Shown here: piece by piece, positions 18,025 to 26,763 of the stretch
Layout: each line of letters opens with the position of its first letter
How positions within the stretch are numbered: position 1 is the first letter of the stretch
Assembly (NCBI GenBank): GCA_040905145.1
Contig: JBBDSC010000161.1
Span: 43,597-107,596 of the forward strand
Source of the DNA: DATGMS01 sp040905145
Lineage (GTDB): Bacteria; Bacteroidota; Bacteroidia; Cytophagales; Cyclobacteriaceae
Length of the DNA stretch: 64,000 nucleotides
Reading direction: 5' to 3'
Program-made: the position numbers and the translations under genes
Notes under the pieces: model-generated
What the model saw: the letters and a program-made list of their open reading frames with translations, nothing else
Databases searched by the model: none
What the model was told of the DNA's origin: nothing

Positions 18025-19068
18025 TTAGTTATTTTCAGGTCTCAACTTGCGGACGACAGCACCTGCCTGCCACATTTCAGACTCTCTTAATTCTTTAAGC
18101 TCCTCTTCCAACTTCACTCTGTAATCTGACTTACTGTTGGATTCAATTGATTTATTTGCTTCTTTACCACTTTTCACACTTCCATAAAGTTCTTCAAAGA
18201 CTGGCTTGGTAGCATCCCTGAATGGTTTCCACCAATCCAATGCGCCTCTTTGTGCCGTAGTAGAGCAGTTGGCATACATCCAATCCATTCCATTCTCCGC
18301 TACCAAAGGCATCAAACTTTGAGTTAATTCTTCTACTGTTTCATTAAATGCCTCGGAAGGCGAGTGGCCATTGGCCCTTAATACTTCATACTGAGCGGCA
18401 AAGATCCCCTGTATGGCACCCATTAAAGTCCCCCTTTCCCCGGTAAGATCGGAAGTTACTTCTTTGTAAAAATCAGTCTCAAACAAATAACCGGAACCAA
18501 CACCTATTCCTAAGGATACCACTCTGTCTTTTGCTTTTCCTGTTGCATCCTGGAAAATGGCATAGGATGAATTCAAACCTCTTCCTTCCACAAACATCCT
18601 TCTTAGAGAAGTGCCCGAACCTTTAGGGGCTACCAATATGACATCCACATCTTTAGGGGGAACTATGCCGGTTTTATCCTTGTAAGTAATGCCAAATCCA
18701 TGGGAAAAATAAAGTGCCTTTCCAGGGGTTAAGTGTTGCTTAACCGTTGGCCAAAGCGCAATCTGGCCCGCATCGGAAAGTAGAAACTGAAGTATAGTGC
18801 CTTTTTCACATGCTTCCTCCAATTCAAAAAGCGTTTCTCCCGGAACCCAGCCATCTGCTACTGCTTTATCCCAGGTTTTTGAGTCTTTTCGTTGGCCTAC
18901 AATCACGTTGAATCCATTATCCTTGAGATTCAGTGCCTGACCAGGACCTTGCACCCCATAACCCAATATGGCGATAACCTCATCCTTTAAAGTTTCTTTA
19001 GCTTTTTCAAGAGGAAATTCTTCTCTTGTTACTACATTTTCTTCAACTGTACCGAACTTCAGTTTCAT
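18025..19068 (-). CDS. ilvC: Ketol-acid reductoisomerase (class I, short form)
   Basis: A 347-residue NADPH-dependent enzyme that isomerises and reduces acetolactate or acetohydroxybutyrate. The Rossmann loop VIAILGYGVQGPGQALNLKDNG is followed by VGQRKDS, whose Arg and Ser suit NADP(H) phosphate binding. Metal and substrate ligands lie in ETDFYKEVTSDLTGERGTLMG and the later ELTQSLMPLVAENGMDWMY region. It is much shorter than the 490-residue E. coli class II enzyme. The C-terminus carries a family-specific charged extension (VKLEEELKELRESEMW). Confidence 0.95.
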   Translation of the reverse strand: MKLKFGTVEENVVTREEFPLEKAKETLKDEVIAILGYGVQGPGQALNLKDNGFNVIVGQRKDSKTWDKAVADGWVPGETLFELEEACEKGTILQFLLSDAGQIALWPTVKQHLTPGKALYFSHGFGITYKDKTGIVPPKDVDVILVAPKGSGTSLRRMFVEGRGLNSSYAIFQDATGKAKDRVVSLGIGVGSGYLFETDFYKEVTSDLTGERGTLMGAIQGIFAAQYEVLRANGHSPSEAFNETVEELTQSLMPLVAENGMDWMYANCSTTAQRGALDWWKPFRDATKPVFEELYGSVKSGKEANKSIESNSKSDYRVKLEEELKELRESEMWQAGAVVRKLRPENN

Positions 19069-19096
19069 AGTTTTTACGATTTGATAATTGTTTTTT

Positions 19097-19594
19097 TTAT
19101 AAATACTTGTCTAATGTTTCCATTGGTTTGGCCACTGCCACCCTTCCTGACCGGACAAATTCCAGGATATTAAAGTCCTTTAAAATTTCAAGTAATTCCT
19201 GGGTATCTTCTTTATGGCCCGTCAATTCGATAACCACAAAATCTTTTTCCGCAGATATTATACTTGCATTATATTGTCTGATTACTTTTTCCAAACCTGG
19301 ATCCAAGCTACTAACAGGGATTTTATATAAAGCAATTTCCTGAAACACCACCTCATCATCCAAATAATAAAAGGCTTTGATCACATCGATAATCTTTTCG
19401 ATCTGCCGTGCCAGTTGAATGACCTGCTCTTCTGTAGTGGTCACCTCTATGGTAATCCTGTAAATCCCCTCTTCCTTACTCTCGGAAGCGGTAAAACCAT
19501 CTATATTGATCCCTCTTCTGGTAAATATCAGTGTAATTCGACTGAGGATCCCAATGAAATTTTCAGTGAAAACTGAAATAGTGTATCTATTCAT
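19097..19594 (-). CDS. ilvN: Acetolactate synthase, small regulatory subunit
   Basis: I start at the ATG at 19592-19594 (MNRYTISVFTENFIGILSRI), giving 165 residues; a frame nine codons longer is poorly supported. The N-terminal ACT domain (about 1-75: FTRRGINIDGFTASES) binds valine or a related effector, and the C-terminal ALS_ss domain follows (VIELTGHKEDTQELLEILKDFNILEFVRSGRVA, motif only). It activates IlvB and gives feedback control. Position directly after ilvB agrees. Confidence 0.93.
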   Translation of the reverse strand: MNRYTISVFTENFIGILSRITLIFTRRGINIDGFTASESKEEGIYRITIEVTTTEEQVIQLARQIEKIIDVIKAFYYLDDEVVFQEIALYKIPVSSLDPGLEKVIRQYNASIISAEKDFVVIELTGHKEDTQELLEILKDFNILEFVRSGRVAVAKPMETLDKYL

Positions 19595-19705
19595 GTGTAT
19601 AATTTGTCTTTTAAAAGCCATCCACTCCCACTAGGAAGCGATGAGAAATTATATTTGTATTAGGAGATGGATCAGGTCCCCTCATCTTAATTCAAGTTCA
19701 TCCCA

Positions 19706-21400
19706 CTAGCTAAGCCTAACTTCCTCTACTGAACAGCCACTGGCTATCATAGGAAATACATTGTCTTCCTTTTCTACTACCACTTCCAAAAAATAAGGGC
19801 CATCATGAATAAACATTTCTGCCACGGCTTCCCCAAGGCCATCCCTGTCTTGTACTTTTGCGGTTTTGATACTATATGCTTCGGCTATTTTCTGAAAATC
19901 AGGATTATGAAGTTCCGTAAAGGAATACCTCTTTTTATAGAACAGCTGTTGCCATTGCCTTACCATACCCAGGAAATTGTTGTTCAACAATACTATTTTC
20001 ACCGGTGCCTTGGTTTGCATGATCGTTCCCAATTCCTGGATGGTCATCTGGATGCCTCCGTCCCCCAACACACAGATCACCTGCCTGTTATAGTCATAAA
20101 GTTGGGCGCCCAAAGCAGCAGGAAGCCCAAAGCCCATAGTTCCCAACCCTCCTGAAGTCACCTGTGTCCTGGTGGTCTTGTAATCAAAATACCTCCAGGC
20201 AACCATCTGATGCTGTCCCACATCGGTAACGAGGATAGCATCGTCAGCTTTAAATTCGTTAATGAAACGGATAACCTCACCCATGGTGAGGCCTACTTTA
20301 GTAGGGGATATATCATTGGCGACCACCACGCTTTTTTCTTCCGCATACAATTCCCTGAATCGGTTTATCCATTCCGGGTGAGTGTTTTCATTTACCTCTT
20401 CAGTTAATTTCTGAAGACTTTCTTTACAATCCCCCAGAACGGCCACTTCACATTTAACATTCTTGTTGATCTCGGCCGGATCCAATTCCAAATGAACCAC
20501 TTTGGCCTGTTTAGCATACCTCTTCAGATCCCCGGTTACCCGATCATCAAAGCGCATGCCTATGGCAATCAGTACATCGCTTTGATTGGTAAGTAAGTTA
20601 GGAGCATAATTTCCATGCATGCCCAGTTTTCCTGCATATTGGGGGTGGTCCTCTGGGAGGGCACCTGTTCCCAACAGGGTACTGGCGGCCGGAATACCCG
20701 TCTTCTCCAGAAATTTAGCAAGCTCTTCCTCCGCTTTCCCAATAATCACTCCTTGACCATAAAGGACATAAGGTCTTTTGGCGTTGTTAATTATCTCAGC
20801 GGCTTTGGATATGGCTTCGGGCTCCACTTTGGGATAAGGTTTATAAGATCGTATATTCAAGCAAGGCACGTAATTGAATTCACCTAAGGCTACCTGGGCA
20901 TCCTTGGTGATATCGACCAATACGGGACCAGGTCTCCCTGTCCGGGCTATGTGAAAAGCCTTAGCAATACCTGGTGCAATATCTTCCACCCTCCTGACCT
21001 GAATATTCCATTTGGTCCCAGGCATGGAGAATCCCACCACATCGGTTTCCTGAAAAGCATCTGTTCCCAATAAATTGGAAGCCACCTGGCCGGTAATACA
21101 TACTAAAGGCGTACTATCGATCATGGCGTCAGCCAGGCCTGTGATCAAGTTGGTGGCTCCTGGCCCTGATGTAACCATACAGACTCCCACTTTGCCAGAA
21201 ACCCTCGCATACCCTTGGGCCGCGTGGATAGCTCCCTGCTCATGGCGTGTTAGGATATGCTTAATTTGATCGACATAATCGTAAAGTGCATCATACACCG
21301 GCATAATGGCTCCTCCAGGGTAGCCGAAAATGTATTTGGAATTTTCGGCCACTAACGATTTAATTACCATTTCAGCTCCCCTTATTCTTGAATCTTTCAT
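19706..21400 (-). CDS. ilvB: Acetolactate synthase, large catalytic subunit
   Basis: A 564-residue thiamine-diphosphate enzyme. The catalytic glutamate is in LTRHEQGAIHAAQGYAR, the ThDP-binding motif is GDGGIQMTIQELGTI with NNNFLGMVRQW further on, and the FAD-domain linker is in the middle (DEPPVLYGQG-like VLYGQGVIIGKAE). It condenses two pyruvates to acetolactate (Val, Leu branch) or pyruvate with 2-oxobutyrate (Ile branch). ilvD lies 5 bases upstream and ilvN downstream: a tight operon. Confidence 0.97.
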   Translation of the reverse strand: MKDSRIRGAEMVIKSLVAENSKYIFGYPGGAIMPVYDALYDYVDQIKHILTRHEQGAIHAAQGYARVSGKVGVCMVTSGPGATNLITGLADAMIDSTPLVCITGQVASNLLGTDAFQETDVVGFSMPGTKWNIQVRRVEDIAPGIAKAFHIARTGRPGPVLVDITKDAQVALGEFNYVPCLNIRSYKPYPKVEPEAISKAAEIINNAKRPYVLYGQGVIIGKAEEELAKFLEKTGIPAASTLLGTGALPEDHPQYAGKLGMHGNYAPNLLTNQSDVLIAIGMRFDDRVTGDLKRYAKQAKVVHLELDPAEINKNVKCEVAVLGDCKESLQKLTEEVNENTHPEWINRFRELYAEEKSVVVANDISPTKVGLTMGEVIRFINEFKADDAILVTDVGQHQMVAWRYFDYKTTRTQVTSGGLGTMGFGLPAALGAQLYDYNRQVICVLGDGGIQMTIQELGTIMQTKAPVKIVLLNNNFLGMVRQWQQLFYKKRYSFTELHNPDFQKIAEAYSIKTAKVQDRDGLGEAVAEMFIHDGPYFLEVVVEKEDNVFPMIASGCSVEEVRLS

Positions 21401-21405
21401 AACTA

Positions 21406-23088
21406 TTAGGCATTATCAGTGATACATCCTTCTGATGCTGTAGATACTAACTGCATATACTTTTTCAACGTTCCTTTTAGCTGGCTTAAATCTTTGTTTT
21501 TCCAGTTTTTCTTTCTTTCTGCAAATTCTTCCTCAGAGACATTGCAGTTGATCTCCAGCGTATCGGCATTTATGGTGATTATATCCCCATCTTTTATTAA
21601 TCCTATTGGACCACCGGCATAGGCCTCCGGTGTCACGTGGCCCACAACAAAACCATGGGTACCACCTGAAAACCTCCCGTCAGTGATAAAAGCCACCTCA
21701 GAACCCAAACCAGCTCCAATGATAATAGAGGTGGGCTTCAACATTTCCGGCATTCCCGGCCCGCCTTTAGGACCTACATATCTAATAACGATCACATCCC
21801 CTTTTTTGACTTGATTGTTTTTCATCGCATCATTCGCCTCAGTTTCACTGTCAAAGATTTTTGCGCTCCCAGTAAACGATTTCCCTTCTTTACCGGATAT
21901 CTTAGCAACAGATCCTTCCGGTGCAAGATTTCCATGAAGGATACATAAGTGGCCGGTCTCTTTAATAGGCTTCTCCAGGGGATGAATGACATTGATGGAT
22001 GAAGGAATGATTGGGTCTATATCGGCCAGATTCTCAGCTAAAGTCTTCCCTGTCACGGTAAGACAATCTCCATGAAGCAATCCCTTGTCCAAAAAATATC
22101 TCATAAAGGCAGGAAGTCCCCCCTGTTCGTGCAAGTCTTCCATCAGGAACTTTCCACTTGGCTTGAAATCCCCAAGTAGGGGGGTTTCATGGTTGATCCT
22201 TTTGAAGTCTTCCAAAGTGAAATCAACCTCTGCAGTCTTTGCAATAGCTAATATGTGAAGAACAGCATTGGTACTTCCGCCCAAAGCAACTGCCACCCTT
22301 ACTGCATTTTCCAGGCTTTTCCTGGTAACAATGTCTTTTGGTTTGATATCCTCAGCCAAAAGATGCTTAATATATTCCCCTGCCTCCAGACATTCTTTTT
22401 GCTTTTCAGCCGAGGTGGCCGGGTTGGAAGAGCTGTAGGGAAGGGATAGTCCCAGGGCTTCTATTGCCGAGGACATGGTATTGGCCGTGTACATACCCCC
22501 ACAAGCACCTGCTCCAGGGCAGGCATTCTTAATTACTCCATCAAAATCCTCGTCCGTCACCTCACATGCAATCCTCTTACCATAAGCTTCAAAGGCTGAA
22601 ACAATGTTCAATTTTTCCCCTTTATATTTCCCTGAACGGATAGTGCCACCATACACCATTATCGCTGGCCTGTTTATCCTCAACATACCCATAACCGCTC
22701 CAGGCATGTTCTTGTCGCATCCAGCTACAGCTATAACTCCATCAAAAGAATGACCCAAAATAAATGATTCTATGGAATCAGCTATAATTTCCCGTGAAGG
22801 AAGACTATACCTCATCCCTGCCGTACCCATTGAAATACCATCGCTTATCCCGATGGTATTAAAAACCAGTCCAGTGAGTTCGGATTTTACAGTAGCTTTT
22901 TTTATCTCCTGTGCCAAATCGTTCAAGTGCATATTACAGGGATTGCTTTCATAACCGCAACTAGCCACTCCGACAAAGGGCTGCTTCAATTTTTCTTCAG
23001 ACAATCCCGTGGCATACAACATGGCCATTGCGGCAGGATTTTCTTCATTTGAACTTATTTCCCAACTGTATTTTTTTAGCTCGCTCAT
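21406..23088 (-). CDS. ilvD: Dihydroxy-acid dehydratase
   Basis: A 560-residue Fe-S dehydratase. The three cluster-ligand cysteines are visible: GVASCGYESNPCNMHLND, VAGCDKNMPGAVMG and PGAGACGGMYTANTMSS. The substrate segment DGRFSGGTHGFVVGHVTPEA is conserved near the C-terminus. It makes 2-oxoisovalerate and 3-methyl-2-oxovalerate. It is the first structural gene of the nine-gene ilv-leu operon and lies 34 bases downstream of the attenuator terminator at 23123-23154, so transcription past that hairpin governs the whole pathway. Confidence 0.97.
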   Translation of the reverse strand: MSELKKYSWEISSNEENPAAMAMLYATGLSEEKLKQPFVGVASCGYESNPCNMHLNDLAQEIKKATVKSELTGLVFNTIGISDGISMGTAGMRYSLPSREIIADSIESFILGHSFDGVIAVAGCDKNMPGAVMGMLRINRPAIMVYGGTIRSGKYKGEKLNIVSAFEAYGKRIACEVTDEDFDGVIKNACPGAGACGGMYTANTMSSAIEALGLSLPYSSSNPATSAEKQKECLEAGEYIKHLLAEDIKPKDIVTRKSLENAVRVAVALGGSTNAVLHILAIAKTAEVDFTLEDFKRINHETPLLGDFKPSGKFLMEDLHEQGGLPAFMRYFLDKGLLHGDCLTVTGKTLAENLADIDPIIPSSINVIHPLEKPIKETGHLCILHGNLAPEGSVAKISGKEGKSFTGSAKIFDSETEANDAMKNNQVKKGDVIVIRYVGPKGGPGMPEMLKPTSIIIGAGLGSEVAFITDGRFSGGTHGFVVGHVTPEAYAGGPIGLIKDGDIITINADTLEINCNVSEEEFAERKKNWKNKDLSQLKGTLKKYMQLVSTASEGCITDNA

Positions 23089-23122
23089 CTGGTTCTAGGG
23101 ACTGGTTTAGAAATGGATTAAT

Positions 23123-23154
23123 AAAAAAAAGTGCTTCATCTTATGAAGCACTTT
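23123..23154 (-). terminator. Attenuator terminator before ilvD
   Basis: In the direction of ilvD the RNA has AAAGTGCTTCAT, a 3-base loop, then ATGAAGCACTTT followed by a U-run of eight (complement of 23123-23130). The stem is perfect over 12 pairs. An intrinsic terminator between a promoter and the first gene of a biosynthetic operon, preceded by the leader peptide at 23201-23248, is the hallmark of transcription attenuation. Confidence 0.85.
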
Positions 23155-23177
23155 ATTGTTTAGCAAATTTATATACA

Positions 23178-23200
23178 ATAGTCTAGCGCTTCATCTAATT
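23178..23200 (-). promoter_or_regulatory. Antiterminator-forming segment of the ilv leader
   Basis: The RNA segment ATGAAGCGCT (complement of 23185-23194) can pair over ten positions, including one G-U, with AGTGCTTCAT, the first arm of the terminator (complement of 23143-23152). That pairing excludes the terminator. The same region also pairs with the leader-peptide codons: AATTAG (23195-23200) with CTAATT at 23216-23221, and GACTAT (23178-23183) with ATAGTC at 23234-23239. So segments 1:2, 2:3 and 3:4 of a classical attenuator are all present. Confidence 0.75.
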
Positions 23201-23248
23201 TTAAATGACAAGGACAATTAGGCTAATAATGCTGACTATTCTGAACAT
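23201..23248 (-). CDS. Ile/Val/Leu-rich leader peptide of the ilv-leu operon
   Basis: A 15-codon reading frame, ATG to TAA, encoding MFRIVSIISLIVLVI. Ten of 15 residues are branched-chain (five Ile, three Val, two Leu), exactly the end products of the operon below. It follows an AAAAAAG stretch that can serve as ribosome-binding region. Ribosomes stalled on the Ile/Val/Leu codons would mask codons 4-11 and free the segment at 23185-23194 to form the antiterminator; ribosomes reaching the stop codon, 6 bases before that segment, would cover it and let the terminator form. The peptide itself need have no function. Confidence 0.85.
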   Translation of the reverse strand: MFRIVSIISLIVLVI

Positions 23249-23646
23249 CTTTTTTGTATAAAATTGATTCTTTAATGGTTTCTTTAAATTTGATCTTACA
23301 ATATTAAAACCCAATTTCCATACTTACAATATTTTATTTCTTTTTTTTATTTATTATGAAAATTAAAATAGTCCTTTATATTGTTAAACACGAACATTAA
23401 ACTTTATATTTTAGAAAGATCCAATCGTATTTTACTAAAAAAATTAAATATTATTAAAATTCGAAATTTTATTCTGATTTCATTAGTTGAAAAGTAGAGG
23501 GCTTAAATCAGCAGCTTATGGGATTCAAAGTTACCTTGAGTGTCCATTAATAAAATAAAAACAATTTTTTGAAAACAACTCATTTTGATTTTAATGATCC
23601 TTTCTCCCTTTTTTATAATTTTACGGAACGCTAACCTAATGCCAGT
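23249..23646. other. AT-rich intergenic region between the ilv leader and ispE
   Basis: About 400 bases, very AT-rich. It must contain the divergent promoters of the ilv-leu operon (-) and ispE (+). I see no perfect TAnnTTTG box for the operon; for ispE there is TAATTTTA near 23617-23625, one base from consensus, without a matching upstream TTTG. A short minus-strand frame overlapping the ispE start has no coding character. Confidence 0.5.
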
Positions 23647-24453
23647 ATGATCCAATTCCCAAACGCAAAGATAAACCTTGGGCTCCATATAACAGCTAAA
23701 AGAAAAGATGGCTATCATGAGATCGAAAGCGGTATGTTTCCTATTCCCCTTTACGATGCCCTGGAAATAATCTTGTCCAATAAAACAACTTTCGCCTCCA
23801 CTGGATTAAAAATACCTGGTGTTGAAAAGGACAATTTAATATTAAAGGCCTTCCAATTGCTGAAAAAGGACTTTAATGAATTGCCTCCCATTGCCATTCA
23901 TTTGCACAAAGCCATACCCATGGGGGCAGGATTGGGGGGAGGATCGGCTGACGCTGCTTTTGCGTTAAAGTTGATGAACAACTTATTTGACCTTCATCTG
24001 GAAGATTGGTTTTTGGAAGATTATGCCGCAGTACTCGGCAGTGACTGCCCCTTTTTTGTTGAGAACAAACCAAAAATCGCCAAGGGAAGGGGGGAAATCC
24101 TTGAGAAAATAGATATTGATCTTAAAGGTAAATGGATTGTTTTGGTCAATCCCCAGATCCATATAGGTACCAAGGACGCCTATGCGGGAGTCATGCCAAA
24201 GCAATCCCCATACAATCTAAGGGAAACGCTCGCCGACCGTACACTGTGGAAGGATCGGTTGACCAATGATTTTGAAGAGAGTGTTTTCAAGATCCATCCA
24301 GAAATCACTGCCATCAAAACCAGGTTATATGAAGCCGGCGCTTTCTATGCCGCCATGTCCGGATCCGGTTCCACGGTGTTTGGGCTGTTCGACCGAGAAC
24401 CTGAACTGGAAATTTGGCCGAAGGAGTATTTTATTTTTAAAGGGGAATTGTAA
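23647..24453 (+). CDS. ispE: 4-diphosphocytidyl-2-C-methyl-D-erythritol kinase
   Basis: A 268-residue GHMP kinase of the MEP isoprenoid pathway. The opening FPNAKINLGLHITAKRKDGYHEIES has the catalytic lysine region of IspE; the ATP-binding loop is PMGAGLGGGSADAAFAL; the third motif is AAMSGSGSTVFGLF. It phosphorylates CDP-methylerythritol at the 2-hydroxyl. Length is slightly short of the E. coli enzyme (283) but complete. It is monocistronic here and divergent from the ilv-leu operon. Confidence 0.95.
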   Translation: MIQFPNAKINLGLHITAKRKDGYHEIESGMFPIPLYDALEIILSNKTTFASTGLKIPGVEKDNLILKAFQLLKKDFNELPPIAIHLHKAIPMGAGLGGGSADAAFALKLMNNLFDLHLEDWFLEDYAAVLGSDCPFFVENKPKIAKGRGEILEKIDIDLKGKWIVLVNPQIHIGTKDAYAGVMPKQSPYNLRETLADRTLWKDRLTNDFEESVFKIHPEITAIKTRLYEAGAFYAAMSGSGSTVFGLFDREPELEIWPKEYFIFKGEL

Positions 24454-24530
24454 GAAGGATGGTGGTTATTCTGTGGCTTCTCAATTGTTATTCATTTTTT
24501 TCCTTTGCCCCTTTGTTGTTATTTAAATTA

Positions 24531-25451
24531 TTACTGCACCCTCAACAGCTGCTTGGCCTTCCTCCTCTTGTAGAAAAAATTGAACAACGGATAAAGGCAT
24601 ACAGAAAACAAAATAACCAAAGTCCCCAGATAAAACCCTCCGGTCATTTTTTCCTTTTCCCCAAAGATCAAAACTGCTAAAACAATCCCATAAACAGGTT
24701 CTAAATTAACTGTCAAATTCACAGCAAAAGCAGTCAATCTTTTCATCAATTCCACAGAAACAGAAAAAGCATATACGGTACAAATCCCTGCCAGTAGGAA
24801 AAGCCAAAGCCAATCCATGGCCGAAGGCACAAGCTGTAACCCATCTACTGCAAAGAAATAAGCATATACGGGCATAAACAGCACGGAAAACAAACAGGCC
24901 CCCACCATCTCATAAAAGGTAATGACGTACGGACTCCCTCTTTTGGTCAAGCGCCCATTGATCACCATAAAGCAGGCACCCAATAAAGCTGAAATCACGG
25001 CCATGACCAAGCCAAGCCAGTAGTCAAATTCAAAACTGAAAATGATAAATAGCCCAAAAATGACCAATACTCCTAACATAACCTCGTACCATTTCACCTT
25101 TGATTGATTGACCATTGGCTCGATCAGGGCTGTCCAAAAAGACGCGGTGGCCATTCCAGCGAGGCAAACAGAAATATTGGACACTCTGGCAGCTCCAAAA
25201 AACAAAATCCAGTGCAGGGCAATCAAAACTCCCGTTCCAACAATTTTCAGCAGTTCTTTTTGGGGCAACCGGACTTTGCTTTTTTTCCACCAAAAAATCA
25301 GCCCTAAAGAAATTGCTGCCATCAAGGTCCTGTAAAACACGATTTCTACAGATGGAATACTGATCAAAATGCCCAGAATAGCAGTAAAGCCCCAAATCAA
25401 CACAATAATATGGAGCATCAAATAATCTTTGACGGAAGAAGAAACTGGCAT
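24531..25451 (-). CDS. EamA/DMT-family transporter
   Basis: A 306-residue inner-membrane protein with ten hydrophobic segments in two EamA repeats (about 10-140 and 155-290). Typical features are the first-helix sequence LIWGFTAILGILISIPSVEIVFYRTLMA and NLEPVYGIVLAVLIFGE in the ninth helix, the most conserved EamA motif. Members export or take up amino acids, nucleosides and other metabolites; the substrate cannot be assigned. The stop-to-start gap to the LptF/G-type gene upstream is 4 bases, so they are cotranscribed. Confidence 0.85.
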   Translation of the reverse strand: MPVSSSVKDYLMLHIIVLIWGFTAILGILISIPSVEIVFYRTLMAAISLGLIFWWKKSKVRLPQKELLKIVGTGVLIALHWILFFGAARVSNISVCLAGMATASFWTALIEPMVNQSKVKWYEVMLGVLVIFGLFIIFSFEFDYWLGLVMAVISALLGACFMVINGRLTKRGSPYVITFYEMVGACLFSVLFMPVYAYFFAVDGLQLVPSAMDWLWLFLLAGICTVYAFSVSVELMKRLTAFAVNLTVNLEPVYGIVLAVLIFGEKEKMTGGFYLGTLVILFSVCLYPLFNFFYKRRKAKQLLRVQ

Positions 25452-25455
25452 AAAT

Positions 25456-26529
25456 TTATCTGGGAACGGTTTTATACATGATCAAGCCGGTTGCAGCAAA
25501 AACAATATTGGGAATCCAAACGGAGAGCACAGGATAGGCCGCCCCTGCTTCAGCAAAGGTCCTGGACAACAAGAACAGAATAATATACACAAAGGCAAGC
25601 AAAAAGCCCAATGCTATCTTAAATCCTGAACCTCCCCGCGTTTTTTTGGAAGAAACAATCACCCCTATGAATGTCAGTATAATCGCCGCAAAAGGAGACA
25701 TGTACCTTACATACTTTTCGATCCTGTAAAAAACGATGTTATCCGCACCTCTGTTTTCAAGGATTTCTATTTGCTGGGTAAGTTTGGGCAAGGTCAAGGT
25801 CTCATGGTGATTTTCCGGCAAGTCAAAATCATTGGGCGTTATAGAAAGTGCCGTATCCAGGGATTCACCTACCGTATAATTTTCCCCCATATCTTCCAAC
25901 TCCCTCAGCCTCCAATTTTTCACATTCCATACATTTTTGGCCGTATCCCATACGATCCGGTCGGCAGACAGTTTGGCGATCAATTTCCCCTCTTCTATTT
26001 GCTCCAAAGTAAAGGAATAACCTGTATTCCCAGCTGTATAATACCTGGAAAGATAAGCGTAAGTATCCGGGGCCACTTGTATATGGATGTTCTGTTGGCT
26101 AAAATTATTTTGGTCTTCCAAATATTCCACCTTAAACTCAGATACCCCTGCGGTGGCCAATGGAAGGATCCAGCCGTTCAGGAAGAAACTCACAATGGCG
26201 ATCATCACCGCAGCTGTAATAAAAGGCGCCAACATCCTAAGAAAACTGACCCCGCTGCTTAAAATAGCAACAATCTCTGTTCTTCCCGCCATCTTGGAAG
26301 TAATGAATATCACAGAGATGAATACCGTGATGGGCGTCAACAGGTTATTTAAATACAGGCCATAGTTGAACATGTACATTAAAATCTCACTCGCCGGCAC
26401 ATTATTCCTGATAAACGCATCATTCTTTTCTGTAAAATCCAGTACCAGTACAATCAGAATCAACATCAAAACCACAAAAAAGTAGGTCTTGATAAAATCC
26501 TTAATGATCAGTTTATCCAGTATTTTCAT
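25456..26529 (-). CDS. LptF/LptG family permease (LPS export)
   Basis: A 357-residue protein with the LptF/G layout: two or three N-terminal membrane helices (LDKLIIKDFIKTYFFVVLMLIL motif; NYGLYLNNLLTPITVFISVIFITSKMAGRTEIVAILSSGVS region, given here by landmarks), a periplasmic beta-jellyroll of about 150 residues, and three C-terminal helices. LptF and LptG form the transmembrane part of the LptB2FG transporter that extracts LPS from the inner membrane. Bacteroidota often encode this gene next to tgt. Here the AT-rich cassette at 26764-28700 separates the two. Confidence 0.88.
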   Translation of the reverse strand: MKILDKLIIKDFIKTYFFVVLMLILIVLVLDFTEKNDAFIRNNVPASEILMYMFNYGLYLNNLLTPITVFISVIFITSKMAGRTEIVAILSSGVSFLRMLAPFITAAVMIAIVSFFLNGWILPLATAGVSEFKVEYLEDQNNFSQQNIHIQVAPDTYAYLSRYYTAGNTGYSFTLEQIEEGKLIAKLSADRIVWDTAKNVWNVKNWRLRELEDMGENYTVGESLDTALSITPNDFDLPENHHETLTLPKLTQQIEILENRGADNIVFYRIEKYVRYMSPFAAIILTFIGVIVSSKKTRGGSGFKIALGFLLAFVYIILFLLSRTFAEAGAAYPVLSVWIPNIVFAATGLIMYKTVPR

Positions 26530-26763
26530 TTAATAGCTATTAATGCTTAATTTTCAACATATTGCATTTATAAACTTTTTGGTATGCGGAAAGTAATTAA
26601 ACACTTTTTGCAATTTGTGAATATTTATCCGGAAGTTAAAGCTATTAGGATTATGACGAGATGTAAGAAAGTGTTACTCCCTTTATTTTAATTCCAAATT
26701 TAATTATCTGCTCAAATATTAAAAGAAATTGCCAATTTTAATTCGAAAAAACACCTCTTCAAT

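Noticed and set aside
23089..23300. T-box or other riboswitch for the ilv leader
   Set aside because: No T-box core or specifier loop is visible, and the leader peptide with competing hairpins explains the region fully.
23503..23718. Minus-strand frame overlapping the ispE start
   Set aside because: Low-complexity, AT-rich, overlaps the conserved IspE N-terminus.
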